From: Rhodobacter sp.
GTDB taxonomy: Bacteria > Pseudomonadota > Alphaproteobacteria > Rhodobacterales > Rhodobacteraceae
Reading direction: 5' to 3'
Length of the DNA stretch: 37,345 bases
Assembly: GCA_020250125.1 (NCBI GenBank)
Contig: JADCEL010000013.1
Span: 1 to 37,345, forward strand
A model generated the notes under the pieces. The model was given only the letters and a program-made list of their open reading frames with translations. It did not search any database and was not told the origin of the DNA. Below, piece by piece: positions 20,092 through 31,756 of the stretch. The translations under genes were made by a program, and so were the position numbers. Position 1 is the first letter of the stretch. Each line of letters begins with the position of its first letter.

Positions 20092-21783
20092 ATGGCCCTG
20101 TCCCGGCGCAGTTCCCGCAGCGAAAGCCCGATCTGGCCGGGCTTTGTTGATGCGATGACCTCGCTTCTGATGGTGCTGATGTTCGTGCTGACCGTCTTCG
20201 TGCTGGTCCAGTCGGTGCTGCGCGAAACGATCACCACCCAGGGCGGCGAGCTGGATGCCCTGGCCGCACAGGTGGCCGGACTGGCCGATGCGCTGGGTCT
20301 TGAACGCAGCCGCGCGGATGCGTTGCAGGCCGAAGTCGGCCGACTGGGCAGCGATCTTTCGGCGGCACAGGCGCAGGGCGAAGAGCAGTCTGCCCTGATC
20401 GCCACGCTGTCCGGGCAGCTGGCCGCCCGGCAGGGCGAGCTTGCCGCGGCCGAGGTGCGGATCACCAGCTTTGAACAACAGGTGGCCACGCTGCTGTCGG
20501 AACGCGATACGGCGCGCGGACAGGCCAGCGCGCTGACAGCACAGGTCAGTGACCTCGAGGCGGCCCGTACCCGCCTGATCAGCCAGGAAGAGGCGCTGCA
20601 ACTGGCGCTGGCCAAGGCGCGGGACGAGATTGACGCGGGCACCGAAGCCGCACGGCTGGCCGCCGCGCGCAGCGATGCGCTGACCCTGCTGATCGAGGAG
20701 ATGAAGGCCAAGGCCGCCGCGCGTGAGGCGCAGGTCGCGACGCTTCAGGCCGATCTCTCCGGTGCCAGGGCCGGGCTGACCGAGGCCGAAAAGACCCGGC
20801 TGGCCGATCTTGCCGCCGCCGATGCCCTGCGCACGCGGCTGAAGGACGCGGATGCGGAACTGACGGCGATGACGCTGGCGCTGGAGGAACAGCGCAAGCG
20901 GGCCGAAGAAACGCTGACCCTGCTGGCGGCGGCAAATGCGGCAAAGATCAAGACCGGGCAGGACCTGACAGAGGCGCAGAAGCGCGCGGGGCTGCTGGCG
21001 GCGGCGCAGACGGCGCTGTCACAGGAACAGGCGGCATCGGCGGAAAGCGCGCGGCGGGTGGCGCTGCTGAACGAACAGATCGCGCAGCTGACCGCGCAGC
21101 TGGGGGCGCTGCAGGGCTTGCTGAATGCGGCGGCGGCCAGGGATGCGGCGGCCAAGGTGCAGATTGAAACCCTGGGCGGGCAGCTGAATTCGGCGCTGGC
21201 CCAGGTCGCGGGCGAGCAGCGACTGCGGGCGGAAATGGAAGAGGCCGAACGCAAGCGGCTGGAGGCAGAGGCGGCGCGCCTTGCCGCCGAGGCTTCGGAA
21301 GCGAAAGACGAGGCCAGGCAGCTTGAACGGTTCCGGTCGGAATTCTTCGGCCAGCTGCGCGACCTGCTGGCGGGCCGCGAAGGCGTGCGGATCGTGGGCG
21401 ACCGTTTCGTGTTTTCGTCCGAGGTGCTGTTTCAGCCCGGGTCGGCAGATCTTGCCCCGGAAGGGCAGGCCCAGATTGCGGGCGTGGCGGCGACGCTTTC
21501 CGAAATTGCGGGGAAGATTCCCCCGGCCATCGACTGGATCATCCGGGTGGACGGGCATACCGACAACGTGCCGCTGTCAGGCGAAGGTCTGTTCCGTGAC
21601 AACTGGGACCTGAGCCAGGCCCGCGCGCTGGCCGTGGTGCGCTACATGCAGGACGTGCTGGGCTTTCCGCCCGAACGCATGGCGGCGACGGGGTTCGGCG
21701 AATACCGGCCGGTGGCGGCAGGGGACAGCCCCGAGGCCAGGGCGCAGAACCGCCGGATTGAGTTGAAGCTGACGGAACGGTAG
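20092..21783 (+). CDS. MotB-like protein: membrane anchor, long coiled coil, OmpA domain
   Basis: A 563-residue envelope protein. Residues about 14-40 hold one membrane segment beginning WPGFVDAMTSLLMVLMFVL; Asp20 matches the proton-carrying Asp of MotB/ZorB at the start of the helix. Residues about 45-410 form a very long Ala/Glu/Leu/Arg-rich coiled coil, probably periplasmic. Residues about 430-560 are an OmpA/MotB peptidoglycan-binding domain: FSSEVLFQPGSADL, then VDGHTDNVPL, NWDLSQARAL and AQNRRIELKL. It is coupled to the TolQ-like gene. ExbD/TolR lack the OmpA domain and MotB lacks so long a coil, so this is a separate type. The domain set implies a proton-driven machine that reaches the cell wall. 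Its task is unknown. Confidence 0.85.
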   Translation: MALSRRSSRSESPIWPGFVDAMTSLLMVLMFVLTVFVLVQSVLRETITTQGGELDALAAQVAGLADALGLERSRADALQAEVGRLGSDLSAAQAQGEEQSALIATLSGQLAARQGELAAAEVRITSFEQQVATLLSERDTARGQASALTAQVSDLEAARTRLISQEEALQLALAKARDEIDAGTEAARLAAARSDALTLLIEEMKAKAAAREAQVATLQADLSGARAGLTEAEKTRLADLAAADALRTRLKDADAELTAMTLALEEQRKRAEETLTLLAAANAAKIKTGQDLTEAQKRAGLLAAAQTALSQEQAASAESARRVALLNEQIAQLTAQLGALQGLLNAAAARDAAAKVQIETLGGQLNSALAQVAGEQRLRAEMEEAERKRLEAEAARLAAEASEAKDEARQLERFRSEFFGQLRDLLAGREGVRIVGDRFVFSSEVLFQPGSADLAPEGQAQIAGVAATLSEIAGKIPPAIDWIIRVDGHTDNVPLSGEGLFRDNWDLSQARALAVVRYMQDVLGFPPERMAATGFGEYRPVAAGDSPEARAQNRRIELKLTER

Positions 21784-21882
21784 GGGTGCTGCACGCAGGG
21801 TGGACCCGCAATGTAACCGTACCGCCCCCCAGCCAAGGGGATCGATCATCTGAATCCGCCCCAAACAAGCCGGGACAGTGCC

Positions 21883-24201
21883 TTACCCCGCTGTCAGCAG
21901 CGGCGGTTTGGCACCGGCAAGGCGGGGTTTCTGGGGTTCTTCGATCTCAAGCTCGATCCCGTCGCCTTTGGCCACGACCCTGACAACGCCCCCCTTCATC
22001 AGCTTGCCGAACAGCAGTTCCTCGGCCAGCGGCTTTTTGATGTGTTCCTGGATCACGCGGCCCAGGGGGCGCGCGCCCATCTTGTCGTCATAGCCCTTTT
22101 CGCCCAGCCAGGCGGCGGCCTCGGGCGAAAGTTCGATATGGACGTTGCGGTCCAACAGTTGCGCCTCAAGCTGAAGCACGAATTTCTCGACCACCTGCAG
22201 GATCACCTCTTTGCCCAGCGGGGCAAAGGAAATCACGGCATCCAGACGGTTGCGGAATTCGGGCGTGAAGGTGCGCTCGATCGCCGCCGTGTCTTCGCCG
22301 GTGCGCCGGTCGCGGCCAAAACCGATGGCCGATTTCGACATTTCGGATGCACCCGCGTTCGAGGTCATGATCAGGATCACGTTGCGGAAATCCACCTGCC
22401 GCCCGTTGTGATCGGTCAGCTTGCCGTGGTCCATCACCTGCAGCAGGATGTTGTAGACATCCGGATGCGCCTTTTCGATTTCGTCCAGCAGCAGCACGCA
22501 ATGCGGATGCTGGTCGATCCCGTCGGTCAGCATTCCACCCTGATCGAAGCCGACATAGCCCGGAGGGGCACCGATCAGCCGCGACACCGCGTGTTTTTCC
22601 ATGTATTCTGACATGTCAAAGCGCAGCAGTTCCACGCCCAGCGTATTGGCAAGCTGCCTGGCCACCTCGGTCTTGCCGACACCGGTCGGGCCGGCGAACA
22701 GGTAGTTGCCGATGGGCTTTTCCGGCTCGCGCAAGCCAGCGCGGGCCAGCTTGATGGCGGATGACAGCGCCTCGATCGCCTTGTCCTGACCGAAGACCAC
22801 GCGCTTGAGCGTCTTTTCCAGATCGCGCAACACCTCGGCATCGTCTTTGGAGACGTTCTTCGGCGGGATGCGGGCGATCTTGGCCACGACCGCCTCGATC
22901 TCTTTCGGGCCGATGGTCTTGCGGCGCTTGGATTCGGCAACAAGGTGCTGCGCCGCCCCGGCCTCGTCGATCACGTCAATCGCCTTGTCGGGCAGTTTGC
23001 GGTCATGAATGTAGCGGGCCGAAAGCTCGACCGCCGTGCGGATGGCGTCATGCGTATAGCGCAGGTCGTGATGTTCCTCGAAATAGGGCTTCAGGCCCAT
23101 CAGGATTTTCACGGTGTCTTCGACCGAAGGTTCGTTCACGTCGATCTTCTGGAACCGGCGCGACAGGGCGCGGTCCTTTTCGAAGTGCTGGCGGAATTCC
23201 TTGTAGGTGGTTGACCCCATGCAGCGCAGCTTGCCGCCCTGCAGCGCGGGCTTGAGCAGGTTGGACGCGTCCATCGCCCCGCCCGATGTGGCCCCGGCAC
23301 CGATGACGGTGTGAATTTCATCGATGAACAGGATGGCGTCTGGGTGATCCTCCATCTCTTTGACGACGGATTTCAGGCGTTCCTCGAAATCGCCGCGATA
23401 GCGGGTTCCGGCCAGCAGCGCGCCCATATCAAGCGAAAAGATCGTGGCATGGGCCAGAATCTCGGGCGTCTCTCCCTTGACGATCTTCCAGGCCAGACCT
23501 TCGGCGATGGCGGTCTTGCCCACGCCGGGGTCGCCCACCAGAAGCGGGTTGTTCTTGCGCCTGCGGCACAGCACCTGGATGCAGCGCTCCACCTCGGCAT
23601 CGCGGCCGATCAGCGGGTCGACATCGCCCTTGCGCGCCTTGACGTTCAGATCAACGCAGTATTTCGACAGCGCCGATTCCCTGGCCTCGCCCGCTTCGGC
23701 CTTGGGCGTTTCCTGATGTTCCTCGGCACCGGTCACCGGGCGGGGTTCGCCATAGGACGGGTCTTTGGCCACGCCATGGGCGATGAAGTTGACGGCGTCA
23801 TAGCGCGTCATGTCCTGTTCCTGCAGGAAATAGGCCGCGTTCGATTCCCGTTCGGCAAAGATCGCAACCAGCACGTTTGCCCCGGTCACCTCGGTGCGGC
23901 CCGAAGACTGCACATGGATCGCCGCGCGCTGGATGACGCGCTGGAAGGCGGCGGTCGGAACCGCTTCCGACCCTTCGACATCTGTGACCAGTGTCGACAG
24001 GTCATCGTCGATGAATTCGACAAGCGTCTTGCGCAATTCGTCCAGATCAACCGAACAGGCCTTCATCACCCGCGAGGCGTCAGGTTCGTCGATCAGCGCC
24101 AGAAGCAGATGCTCCAGCGTTGCAAGTTCGTGGCGCCGTGCGTTGGCCAGCGCCAGGGCGCCGTGGATGGCCTGCTCGAGTGTGTTCGAAAAAGATGGCA
24201 C
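21883..24201 (-). CDS. clpA: ClpA, ATPase of the ClpAP protease
   Basis: A 772-residue AAA+ unfoldase that feeds ClpP. Order: double ClpN repeat (about 1-145), AAA1 with Walker A GDPGVGKT near 220-227, AAA2 with Walker A GPTGVGKT near 500-508, and the IGF loop in KSAIGFGRDR near 625, which docks onto ClpP. I start it at the GTG at 24201, where the family begins with PSFSNTLEQAIH; AGGAG lies nine bases upstream. The upstream in-frame ATG adds 20 residues without family match. The adaptor gene clpS, often next door, is not in this window. The upstream 195 bp contain CTTGAA (minus strand, near 24300), a possible -35 element, but no clear heat-shock -10. Confidence 0.96.
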   Translation of the reverse strand: MPSFSNTLEQAIHGALALANARRHELATLEHLLLALIDEPDASRVMKACSVDLDELRKTLVEFIDDDLSTLVTDVEGSEAVPTAAFQRVIQRAAIHVQSSGRTEVTGANVLVAIFAERESNAAYFLQEQDMTRYDAVNFIAHGVAKDPSYGEPRPVTGAEEHQETPKAEAGEARESALSKYCVDLNVKARKGDVDPLIGRDAEVERCIQVLCRRRKNNPLLVGDPGVGKTAIAEGLAWKIVKGETPEILAHATIFSLDMGALLAGTRYRGDFEERLKSVVKEMEDHPDAILFIDEIHTVIGAGATSGGAMDASNLLKPALQGGKLRCMGSTTYKEFRQHFEKDRALSRRFQKIDVNEPSVEDTVKILMGLKPYFEEHHDLRYTHDAIRTAVELSARYIHDRKLPDKAIDVIDEAGAAQHLVAESKRRKTIGPKEIEAVVAKIARIPPKNVSKDDAEVLRDLEKTLKRVVFGQDKAIEALSSAIKLARAGLREPEKPIGNYLFAGPTGVGKTEVARQLANTLGVELLRFDMSEYMEKHAVSRLIGAPPGYVGFDQGGMLTDGIDQHPHCVLLLDEIEKAHPDVYNILLQVMDHGKLTDHNGRQVDFRNVILIMTSNAGASEMSKSAIGFGRDRRTGEDTAAIERTFTPEFRNRLDAVISFAPLGKEVILQVVEKFVLQLEAQLLDRNVHIELSPEAAAWLGEKGYDDKMGARPLGRVIQEHIKKPLAEELLFGKLMKGGVVRVVAKGDGIELEIEEPQKPRLAGAKPPLLTAG

Positions 24202-24396
24202 GTGAAGGTGCTCCTGTTTCTCAGGGCCGGAAGAGGTTTCCCGTGCCCCCGTCCTGACCATAGCCTTCTGGGTTTAAAGTTCGGTTTTCTTTGCCGACCT
24301 TCAAGTTCTTTTTCGGCCCGGCTGACGATTCCTTCGGCTTAGGCGCAAAATGTGATCGCTTTCGGGCCAGGTCCGGTCACACCGGGGAAGCGCGGC

Positions 24397-25164
24397 CTAA
24401 AAACGGTCCTTCCGGGCGCGGATTTCGGTGAACACCGCCGCGTCCGATGCACCGGAAAGGCCAAGCCGCGCCTTCATCTGCGCAAGACCTGCCCGCAGAA
24501 AGGGGTTCGTCGCCAGTTCATCGCACAGGCGCGAGGGCACCGTCGGCTGCCCCTTGTGCCGCGCCTCTGCGATCTGCGCAACACGGGAGATAAGCGCCGG
24601 ATTGTCGGGATCAAGGGAAAGGGCAAAGCGCGCGTTCGACGCCGTGTATTCGTGGCCCGAACAGACCAGCGTTTCCGGGGGCAGCCGCGCCAGTTTTGAC
24701 AGGCTGGTCCACATCTGCGGCCCGGTGCCTTCAAACAGCCGTCCGCAGCCGCAGGCCATCAGGCTGTCGGCCGTGAACACAAGGGCAGAGGCCGGAAAGT
24801 GAAAGGCGACGTGCCCAAGGGTGTGACCGGAAACATCAATGACCGTTCCGGCTTCTGTGCCCACCTGCACCGTCTGGCCTTCGTGCAAGGCAAGGTCCAG
24901 CGGCGGCAGGCGGTGCGCGTCTGCGGCGTTGCCCGCCACCCTTGCGCCGGTGGCGGCCCGCAGGTCTGCAACCCCCTGGATGTGATCGGCGTGGTGATGG
25001 GTCAGCAGGATCTGCGACAGGGTCCAGCCGCGCTGGCGCAGCGCCGCCAGAATGGGGGCCGCCTCGGGCACGTCGATGACGGCGGTCCCGCCGCTGGCGG
25101 CATCGTGGATCAGGAAGGCGTAATTGTCCGACAGGCAGGGGATGGTCACAAGGTCAAGCGGCAT
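24397..25164 (-). CDS. gloB: hydroxyacylglutathione hydrolase (glyoxalase II)
   Basis: A 255-residue metallo-beta-lactamase fold hydrolase that splits S-D-lactoylglutathione to D-lactate and glutathione, the second step of methylglyoxal detoxification. The metal motif THHHADH is at 55-61. Further ligands lie in VSGHTLGHV and [18 protein letters not shown], and the substrate-binding [14 protein letters not shown] follows. Length is exactly that of the family. It lies divergent from the methyltransferase gene, 64 bp apart, and 195 bp upstream of clpA on the same strand. Confidence 0.95.
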   Translation of the reverse strand: MPLDLVTIPCLSDNYAFLIHDAASGGTAVIDVPEAAPILAALRQRGWTLSQILLTHHHADHIQGVADLRAATGARVAGNAADAHRLPPLDLALHEGQTVQVGTEAGTVIDVSGHTLGHVAFHFPASALVFTADSLMACGCGRLFEGTGPQMWTSLSKLARLPPETLVCSGHEYTASNARFALSLDPDNPALISRVAQIAEARHKGQPTVPSRLCDELATNPFLRAGLAQMKARLGLSGASDAAVFTEIRARKDRF

Positions 25165-25228
25165 GGTGTTTCGCCTTTGTCTGCTTATATCTTCGCCGCG
25201 ACAATCGTCCTTGGGGGGGCCGACCGCA

Positions 25229-26008
25229 ATGCACCTTGACGTGGTCGAACTGCGCAATTTCTACTACCGGACCCAGCTGGGACGGGTGGCGCAGCGGGCG
25301 ATCCGGGAGACCGTTGCGAAAACCTGGCCCGGTGCCCGGGGCCAGACGGTGGCGGGGTTTGGCTTTGCCGTCCCGGTGCTTCGCCCCTTCCTGGCCGAGG
25401 CGCGGCGCATTGTGGCGCTGATGCCCGGCCAGCAGGGGGTGATGCCCTGGCCCGCCGGGGCGGAAAACGTATCTGTCCTGTGCGAGGAAACGCACTGGCC
25501 GATCTCGACCGGGTTTGTCGACAGGCTGGTGGTGATGCACGGGCTGGAAACATCCGGGCATCCGGCGGCGCTGCTGGATGAATGCAGCCGTGTGCTGGGG
25601 CCGGGCGGGCGGGCGCTGTTTGTGGTGCCGAACAGGTCCGGCCTGTGGGCGCGGGCGGATGGCACGCCCTTCGGCTATGGACGGCCCTATTCGATGTCGC
25701 AGCTGGAAGCCCTGCTGAAACATCACGGCTTTACGCCGGAGCGCAGCCAGTCAACGCTGTTCGCCCCGCCGTCCAACCGGCGCTTCTGGCTGCGGACGGC
25801 GGATTTCTGGGACGGGGCCGGGCGGCGGGTGGTGCCCTGGGTGGCGGGGGGCGTTCTGGTGGTCGAGGCATCCAAACAGACCTATGCCCCTACGCGGCCC
25901 GGCCTGCGCGACGTGGTCCGCCGTCCGCTGCGCGTGCTGGAAGGCTTGCCTGCACCGGTGCCCACCCCGCACCTGCCGGACACGGGTCCGGGTGCCGGGG
26001 CGGGGTGA
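25229..26008 (+). CDS. class I SAM-dependent methyltransferase
   Basis: A 259-residue protein with a methyltransferase type 11 core. Motif I is a weak GFGFAVPVL near residue 44-52, the acidic mid-region is [12 protein letters not shown] near 96-107, and the late motif [17 protein letters not shown] is near 127-143. A Pro-rich tail follows the domain. Divergent pairing with gloB recurs in this bacterial order as far as I remember, which hints at a link to thiol or aldehyde metabolism but gives no substrate. The start is the ATG at 25229; an upstream in-frame ATG would read across the gloB start region. Confidence 0.82.
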   Translation: MHLDVVELRNFYYRTQLGRVAQRAIRETVAKTWPGARGQTVAGFGFAVPVLRPFLAEARRIVALMPGQQGVMPWPAGAENVSVLCEETHWPISTGFVDRLVVMHGLETSGHPAALLDECSRVLGPGGRALFVVPNRSGLWARADGTPFGYGRPYSMSQLEALLKHHGFTPERSQSTLFAPPSNRRFWLRTADFWDGAGRRVVPWVAGGVLVVEASKQTYAPTRPGLRDVVRRPLRVLEGLPAPVPTPHLPDTGPGAGAG

Positions 26009-26142
26009 TTCACGGCGTTTTGCCGATGCGGGCGCGGCCCTTGCCGCAACGCAGCGGCGCCAAAGCGTCGCATCTGCGGCAAACCGCCGGGAACGCCTGT
26101 TTTTCAAGGCTCCGGCACCTCTCACTGACGTGACCTTGACGG

Positions 26143-26171
26143 TTGCAGGGTTTCGGCACCTCTGCTACACC
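26143..26171 (+). promoter_or_regulatory. candidate promoter of the F1 ATP synthase operon
   Basis: TTGCAG (26143-26148) and TACACC (26166-26171) are spaced by 17 bases. TGC directly before the -10 box adds an extended -10 feature. The leader to the atpH GTG is about 95 bases. A direct repeat, CGGCACCTCT at 26113-26122 and again at 26154-26163, brackets the -35 box; the copies are 41 bp apart. Confidence 0.5.
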
Positions 26172-26272
26172 CCGCCGAAATCAAGACGCACGCGGCAGTG
26201 TGCGCCATGGGCGGCTCTTGTCCTGCACAAAGGTTCGGACAGAAGCAGGGCCAGAACAGTGGAAGGGTTGAC

Positions 26273-26832
26273 GTGTCAGAACCAGCTTCGATGTCCACGG
26301 GGATTGCCGGTCGCTATGCTTCGGCCGTGTTCGGGCTTGCGATGGACGGCGGGGCGCTGGCAGCGCTGGCGGCGGATGTCGATGCGCTTGATGCGGCGCT
26401 GGCCGAAAGCGCCGATCTGCGCGCGATGATCGCCTCTCCCATGGTTTCGCGGCAGGATCAGGGCAATGCGATTTCCGCGATTGCCGCCAGGATGAAGCTT
26501 TCGGCGCTGATGGCCAACACGCTGCGCCTTATGGCCACCAAGCGCCGCCTGTTCGTGCTGCCGCAGCTGATCAGTGAATTGCGCGCCCGCATCGCCGCCG
26601 AAAAGGGCGAGGTGACGGCAGAAGTCGTATCGGCGACGCCGCTGAACGCAGAGCAGACCGCGCAGCTTGCGGCCACGCTGAAGGCGCGCGCCGGCAAGGA
26701 CGTGACACTGAAGACAACCGTCGATGCAAGCCTGATTGGCGGACTCGTCGTGAAACTGGGCTCGACGATGATCGACACCTCGATCCGCGCGAAGCTCGCG
26801 GCACTCAAGAACGCAATGAAAGAGGTCGGATA

Positions 26833-26833
<1 letters not shown>
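26273..26833 (+). CDS. atpH: ATP synthase F1 delta subunit
   Basis: A 186-residue F1 delta (OSCP) subunit, which ties the catalytic head to the peripheral stalk. The N-terminal helical domain opens with [14 protein letters not shown]. The C-terminal part has the family stretch [19 protein letters not shown] and the end region [17 protein letters not shown]. The start is the GTG at 26273, preceded by GGAAGGG at 5-6 bases; reading upstream ATGs would add residues foreign to the family. It is first in atpH-A-G-D-C. Its TAA overlaps the atpA ATG by one base. Confidence 0.95.
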
Positions 26834-28371
<1,538 letters not shown>

Positions 28372-28393
28372 GGGCGTGGCAAGGAGCCGGTAG

Positions 28394-29260
28394 ATGCCCA
28401 GCCTGAAGGACCTGAAGAACCGGATCGGAAGCGTCAAGAACACGCGGAAGATCACGAAGGCGATGCAGATGGTTGCTGCGGCGAAGCTTCGCCGCGCCCA
28501 GGAGGCCGCCGTGGCCGCGCGCCCCTATGCAGAGCGGATGAATGCCGTGATGACGGGGCTGGCCGCCTCGGTCGGCGGCAGCGATCAGGCCCCCCGGCTG
28601 CTGGCCGGAACGGGTGACGACCGCGTGCATCTGCTGGTGGTGATGACGGCAGAGCGCGGGTTGTGCGGCGGCTTCAATTCCTCCATCGCGCGGCTTGCCC
28701 GCCAGCACGCGCAGGCGCTGATGGCCAGGGGCAAGACGGTGAAAATCCTGACCGTGGGCCGCAAGGGCCGCGAGCAGCTGCGCCGCGACCTGTCGCAGCA
28801 TTTCGTCGGCCATGTCGATCTGTCGGCGGTCAAGCGCATCGGCTATGTCGACGCGCAGGGCATTGCCCGTGACATTCTGGCCCGGTTCGATGCCGGCGGG
28901 TTTGACGTGGCAACGCTGTTCTTCAACCGCTTCCAGTCGGTGATCAGCCAGATCCCGACGGCGCAGCAGGTGATCCCGGCCGTGTTCGAAGGGGCCGCGA
29001 CATCAACGCTTTACGACTACGAGCCCAGCGAGGAAGGCATTCTGGCAGACCTTCTGCCGCGCAATGTGGCGACACAGGTTTTCACCGCCCTGCTGGAAAA
29101 CGGCGCGTCGGAACAGGGCGCGCGTCAAAGCGCCATGGACAATGCGACCCGCAACGCGGGCGATATGATCAACCGGCTGACCATCCAGTACAACCGGTCG
29201 CGTCAGGCGGCGATCACCAAGGAACTGATCGAGATCATCTCGGGCGCGGAGGCGCTGTAA
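28394..29260 (+). CDS. atpG: ATP synthase F1 gamma subunit
   Basis: A 288-residue gamma subunit, the rotating central shaft. The N-terminal helix has [20 protein letters not shown] followed by [11 protein letters not shown]. The mid domain has [12 protein letters not shown]. The C-terminal helix ends in [20 protein letters not shown] and [16 protein letters not shown]. Length is normal. AAGGAG lies eight bases before the ATG. A small extra gene starts two bases after its stop. Confidence 0.97.
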   Translation: MPSLKDLKNRIGSVKNTRKITKAMQMVAAAKLRRAQEAAVAARPYAERMNAVMTGLAASVGGSDQAPRLLAGTGDDRVHLLVVMTAERGLCGGFNSSIARLARQHAQALMARGKTVKILTVGRKGREQLRRDLSQHFVGHVDLSAVKRIGYVDAQGIARDILARFDAGGFDVATLFFNRFQSVISQIPTAQQVIPAVFEGAATSTLYDYEPSEEGILADLLPRNVATQVFTALLENGASEQGARQSAMDNATRNAGDMINRLTIQYNRSRQAAITKELIEIISGAEAL

Positions 29261-29261
29261 C

Positions 29262-29507
29262 GTGGCAGAGGATGTGGCCAGCCTGACCTACGAGTTGCTC
29301 AAGCGGATGCAGACGCAGTTTTCGCGATTCGAGGACGGGTTGGCTGATCTGAAAACCCGGGTGTCCAACATGGAAAGCGGGCTTTCGCTGGTGCGTCAGG
29401 AGCTTGCGCTGCAATCGTTGCAGATTTCCCAGTTAGCGCACCGGATGGACCGCTTTGACGAACGCCTCGCGCGGATCGAACGCCGTCTGGACCTGATCGA
29501 AGCATAA
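29262..29507 (+). CDS. small coiled-coil protein of unknown function within the atp operon
   Basis: An 81-residue frame between atpG and atpD. It starts at a GTG two bases after the atpG stop (GTAACGTG), so reinitiation is likely, and GGAGG lies about ten bases upstream inside atpG. The product is almost wholly helical with heptads (LADLKTRVSNMESGLSLVRQ and FDERLARIERRLDLI). It has no cysteine and no membrane segment. I recognise no ATP synthase subunit in it: it is not epsilon, zeta or an Fo b-type subunit, and it does not look like IF1. Its coding character (GC-rich third positions, position within a tight operon) supports a real gene. Similar short coiled-coil proteins are common as unnamed proteins in alphaproteobacteria. 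Confidence 0.72.
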   Translation: MAEDVASLTYELLKRMQTQFSRFEDGLADLKTRVSNMESGLSLVRQELALQSLQISQLAHRMDRFDERLARIERRLDLIEA

Positions 29508-30983
<1,476 letters not shown>

Positions 30984-30992
30984 GGGGGCATC

Positions 30993-31391
30993 ATGGCAGG
31001 CACGCTGCAATTCGACCTTGTGTCACCGGAACGCAGGCTTGCGTCCCTGGCCGTGACCGAGGTGGGCATCCCCGGAACCGCCGGCGATCTGACGGCGATG
31101 GAAGGGCACGAGGCCACCATCACCACCTTGCGTCCGGGCATCGTCCGGGCCGTGGGCGCAGACGGCGTGCGCGCCTATGCGGTGACCGGCGGCTTTGCCG
31201 AGATCACGGCGGCAGGCGTTTCCGTTCTGGCGGAAAGTGCTGTTCCGGTCGAGGAACTGACAGGAACGCTGCTGGACAGGATGATCGACGAGGCGCGGTC
31301 ACTGGCGGCCATGGCCCTGCCGGAAGACCGCGACACGGCGGAAAAGCTGGTGCATGACATGCAGGAGCTGAAGACCGCCGCCGGGCACTGA
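30993..31391 (+). CDS. atpC: ATP synthase F1 epsilon subunit
   Basis: A 132-residue epsilon subunit. The N-terminal beta-sandwich domain reads FDLVSPERRLASLAVTEV, GTAGDLTAMEGHEATIT and YAVTGGFAEI. The C-terminal helical part (about 88-130) is short. This subunit links gamma to the c-ring and can brake ATP hydrolysis. GAGGGGGC precedes the ATG. It is the last gene of the operon, followed 22 bases later by an intrinsic terminator. Confidence 0.95.
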   Translation: MAGTLQFDLVSPERRLASLAVTEVGIPGTAGDLTAMEGHEATITTLRPGIVRAVGADGVRAYAVTGGFAEITAAGVSVLAESAVPVEELTGTLLDRMIDEARSLAAMALPEDRDTAEKLVHDMQELKTAAGH

Positions 31392-31412
31392 GTGTCACAG
31401 GGCATTGAAAGG

Positions 31413-31444
31413 AAGGGCCCCGGGAAACCGGGGCCTTTTGTTTT
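31413..31444 (+). terminator. intrinsic terminator of the atp operon
   Basis: GGCCCCGG (31416-31423) pairs with CCGGGGCC (31428-31435) across a GAAA tetraloop, and TTTTGTTTT follows. Three further A-U or G-U pairs extend the stem at the base. This is a textbook terminator placed 22 bases after atpC. Confidence 0.92.
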
Positions 31445-31571
31445 GGTGCGGGGGGATGTTCCGTGCCGATGGCCGGTTGGGATGAGGTGGTGGGGTCTGA
31501 AGAGGCGAGGGGCTGGGCGGCTTCGACGCATGGGTCTTGACCCTGTTCTTGCCGGATTTGACCCCAGTCAA

Positions 31572-31590
31572 GTCGGGGCACTGCCCCGAC
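31572..31590. repeat. 19-bp palindrome
   Basis: GTCGGGGCA (31572-31580) and TGCCCCGAC (31582-31590) form perfect arms around a single C. The centre, CACTG, is the same as in the larger palindrome 98 bp downstream. No U-tract follows on either strand. Confidence 0.65.
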
Positions 31591-31688
31591 GGCCGCGCCC
31601 GACCGCCCCCTCGGGCGGGCGCGCCCTGAACAGACCGTCAGGCAAACGGATGGCCCCTTGCCTGCGGGCGCAGCAGCCTTCGGCAATC

Positions 31689-31725
31689 GGACCCGGCGAA
31701 CGTCCACTGGACGTTCGCCGGGTCC
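31689..31725. repeat. perfect 37-bp palindrome downstream of prs
   Basis: GGACCCGGCGAACGTCCA (31689-31706) is followed by one C and then its exact reverse complement (31708-31725). The 18-bp arms have no mismatch. It lies 31 bp after the prs stop, on the side where prs transcription ends, but has no U-tract. It may be a transcript end, an RNA stability hairpin or a protein-binding site. The GTCCACTGGAC core reminds me of dispersed repeats of roseobacter-type genomes. Confidence 0.8.
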
Positions 31726-31756
31726 TCTGGCGCTGCCTGCCTGCAGCCGCCTGCCC

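Larger units (their letters stand above)
31392..31756. other. palindrome-rich gap between the atp operon and prs
   Basis: 365 bp between the convergent ends of atpC and prs. It contains the atp terminator, a 19-bp palindrome at 31572-31590, a 37-bp palindrome at 31689-31725 and other GC-rich short repeats. The open frame that spans it on the plus strand crosses all of these hairpins and has no family match, so I treat the region as non-coding. Confidence 0.55.

Noticed and set aside
18914..21783. Zorya anti-phage system (ZorA-ZorB)
   Set aside because: The two domains fit, but the long coil is in the MotB-like partner, there are no ZorC, ZorD or ZorE genes, and the neighbours are housekeeping genes.
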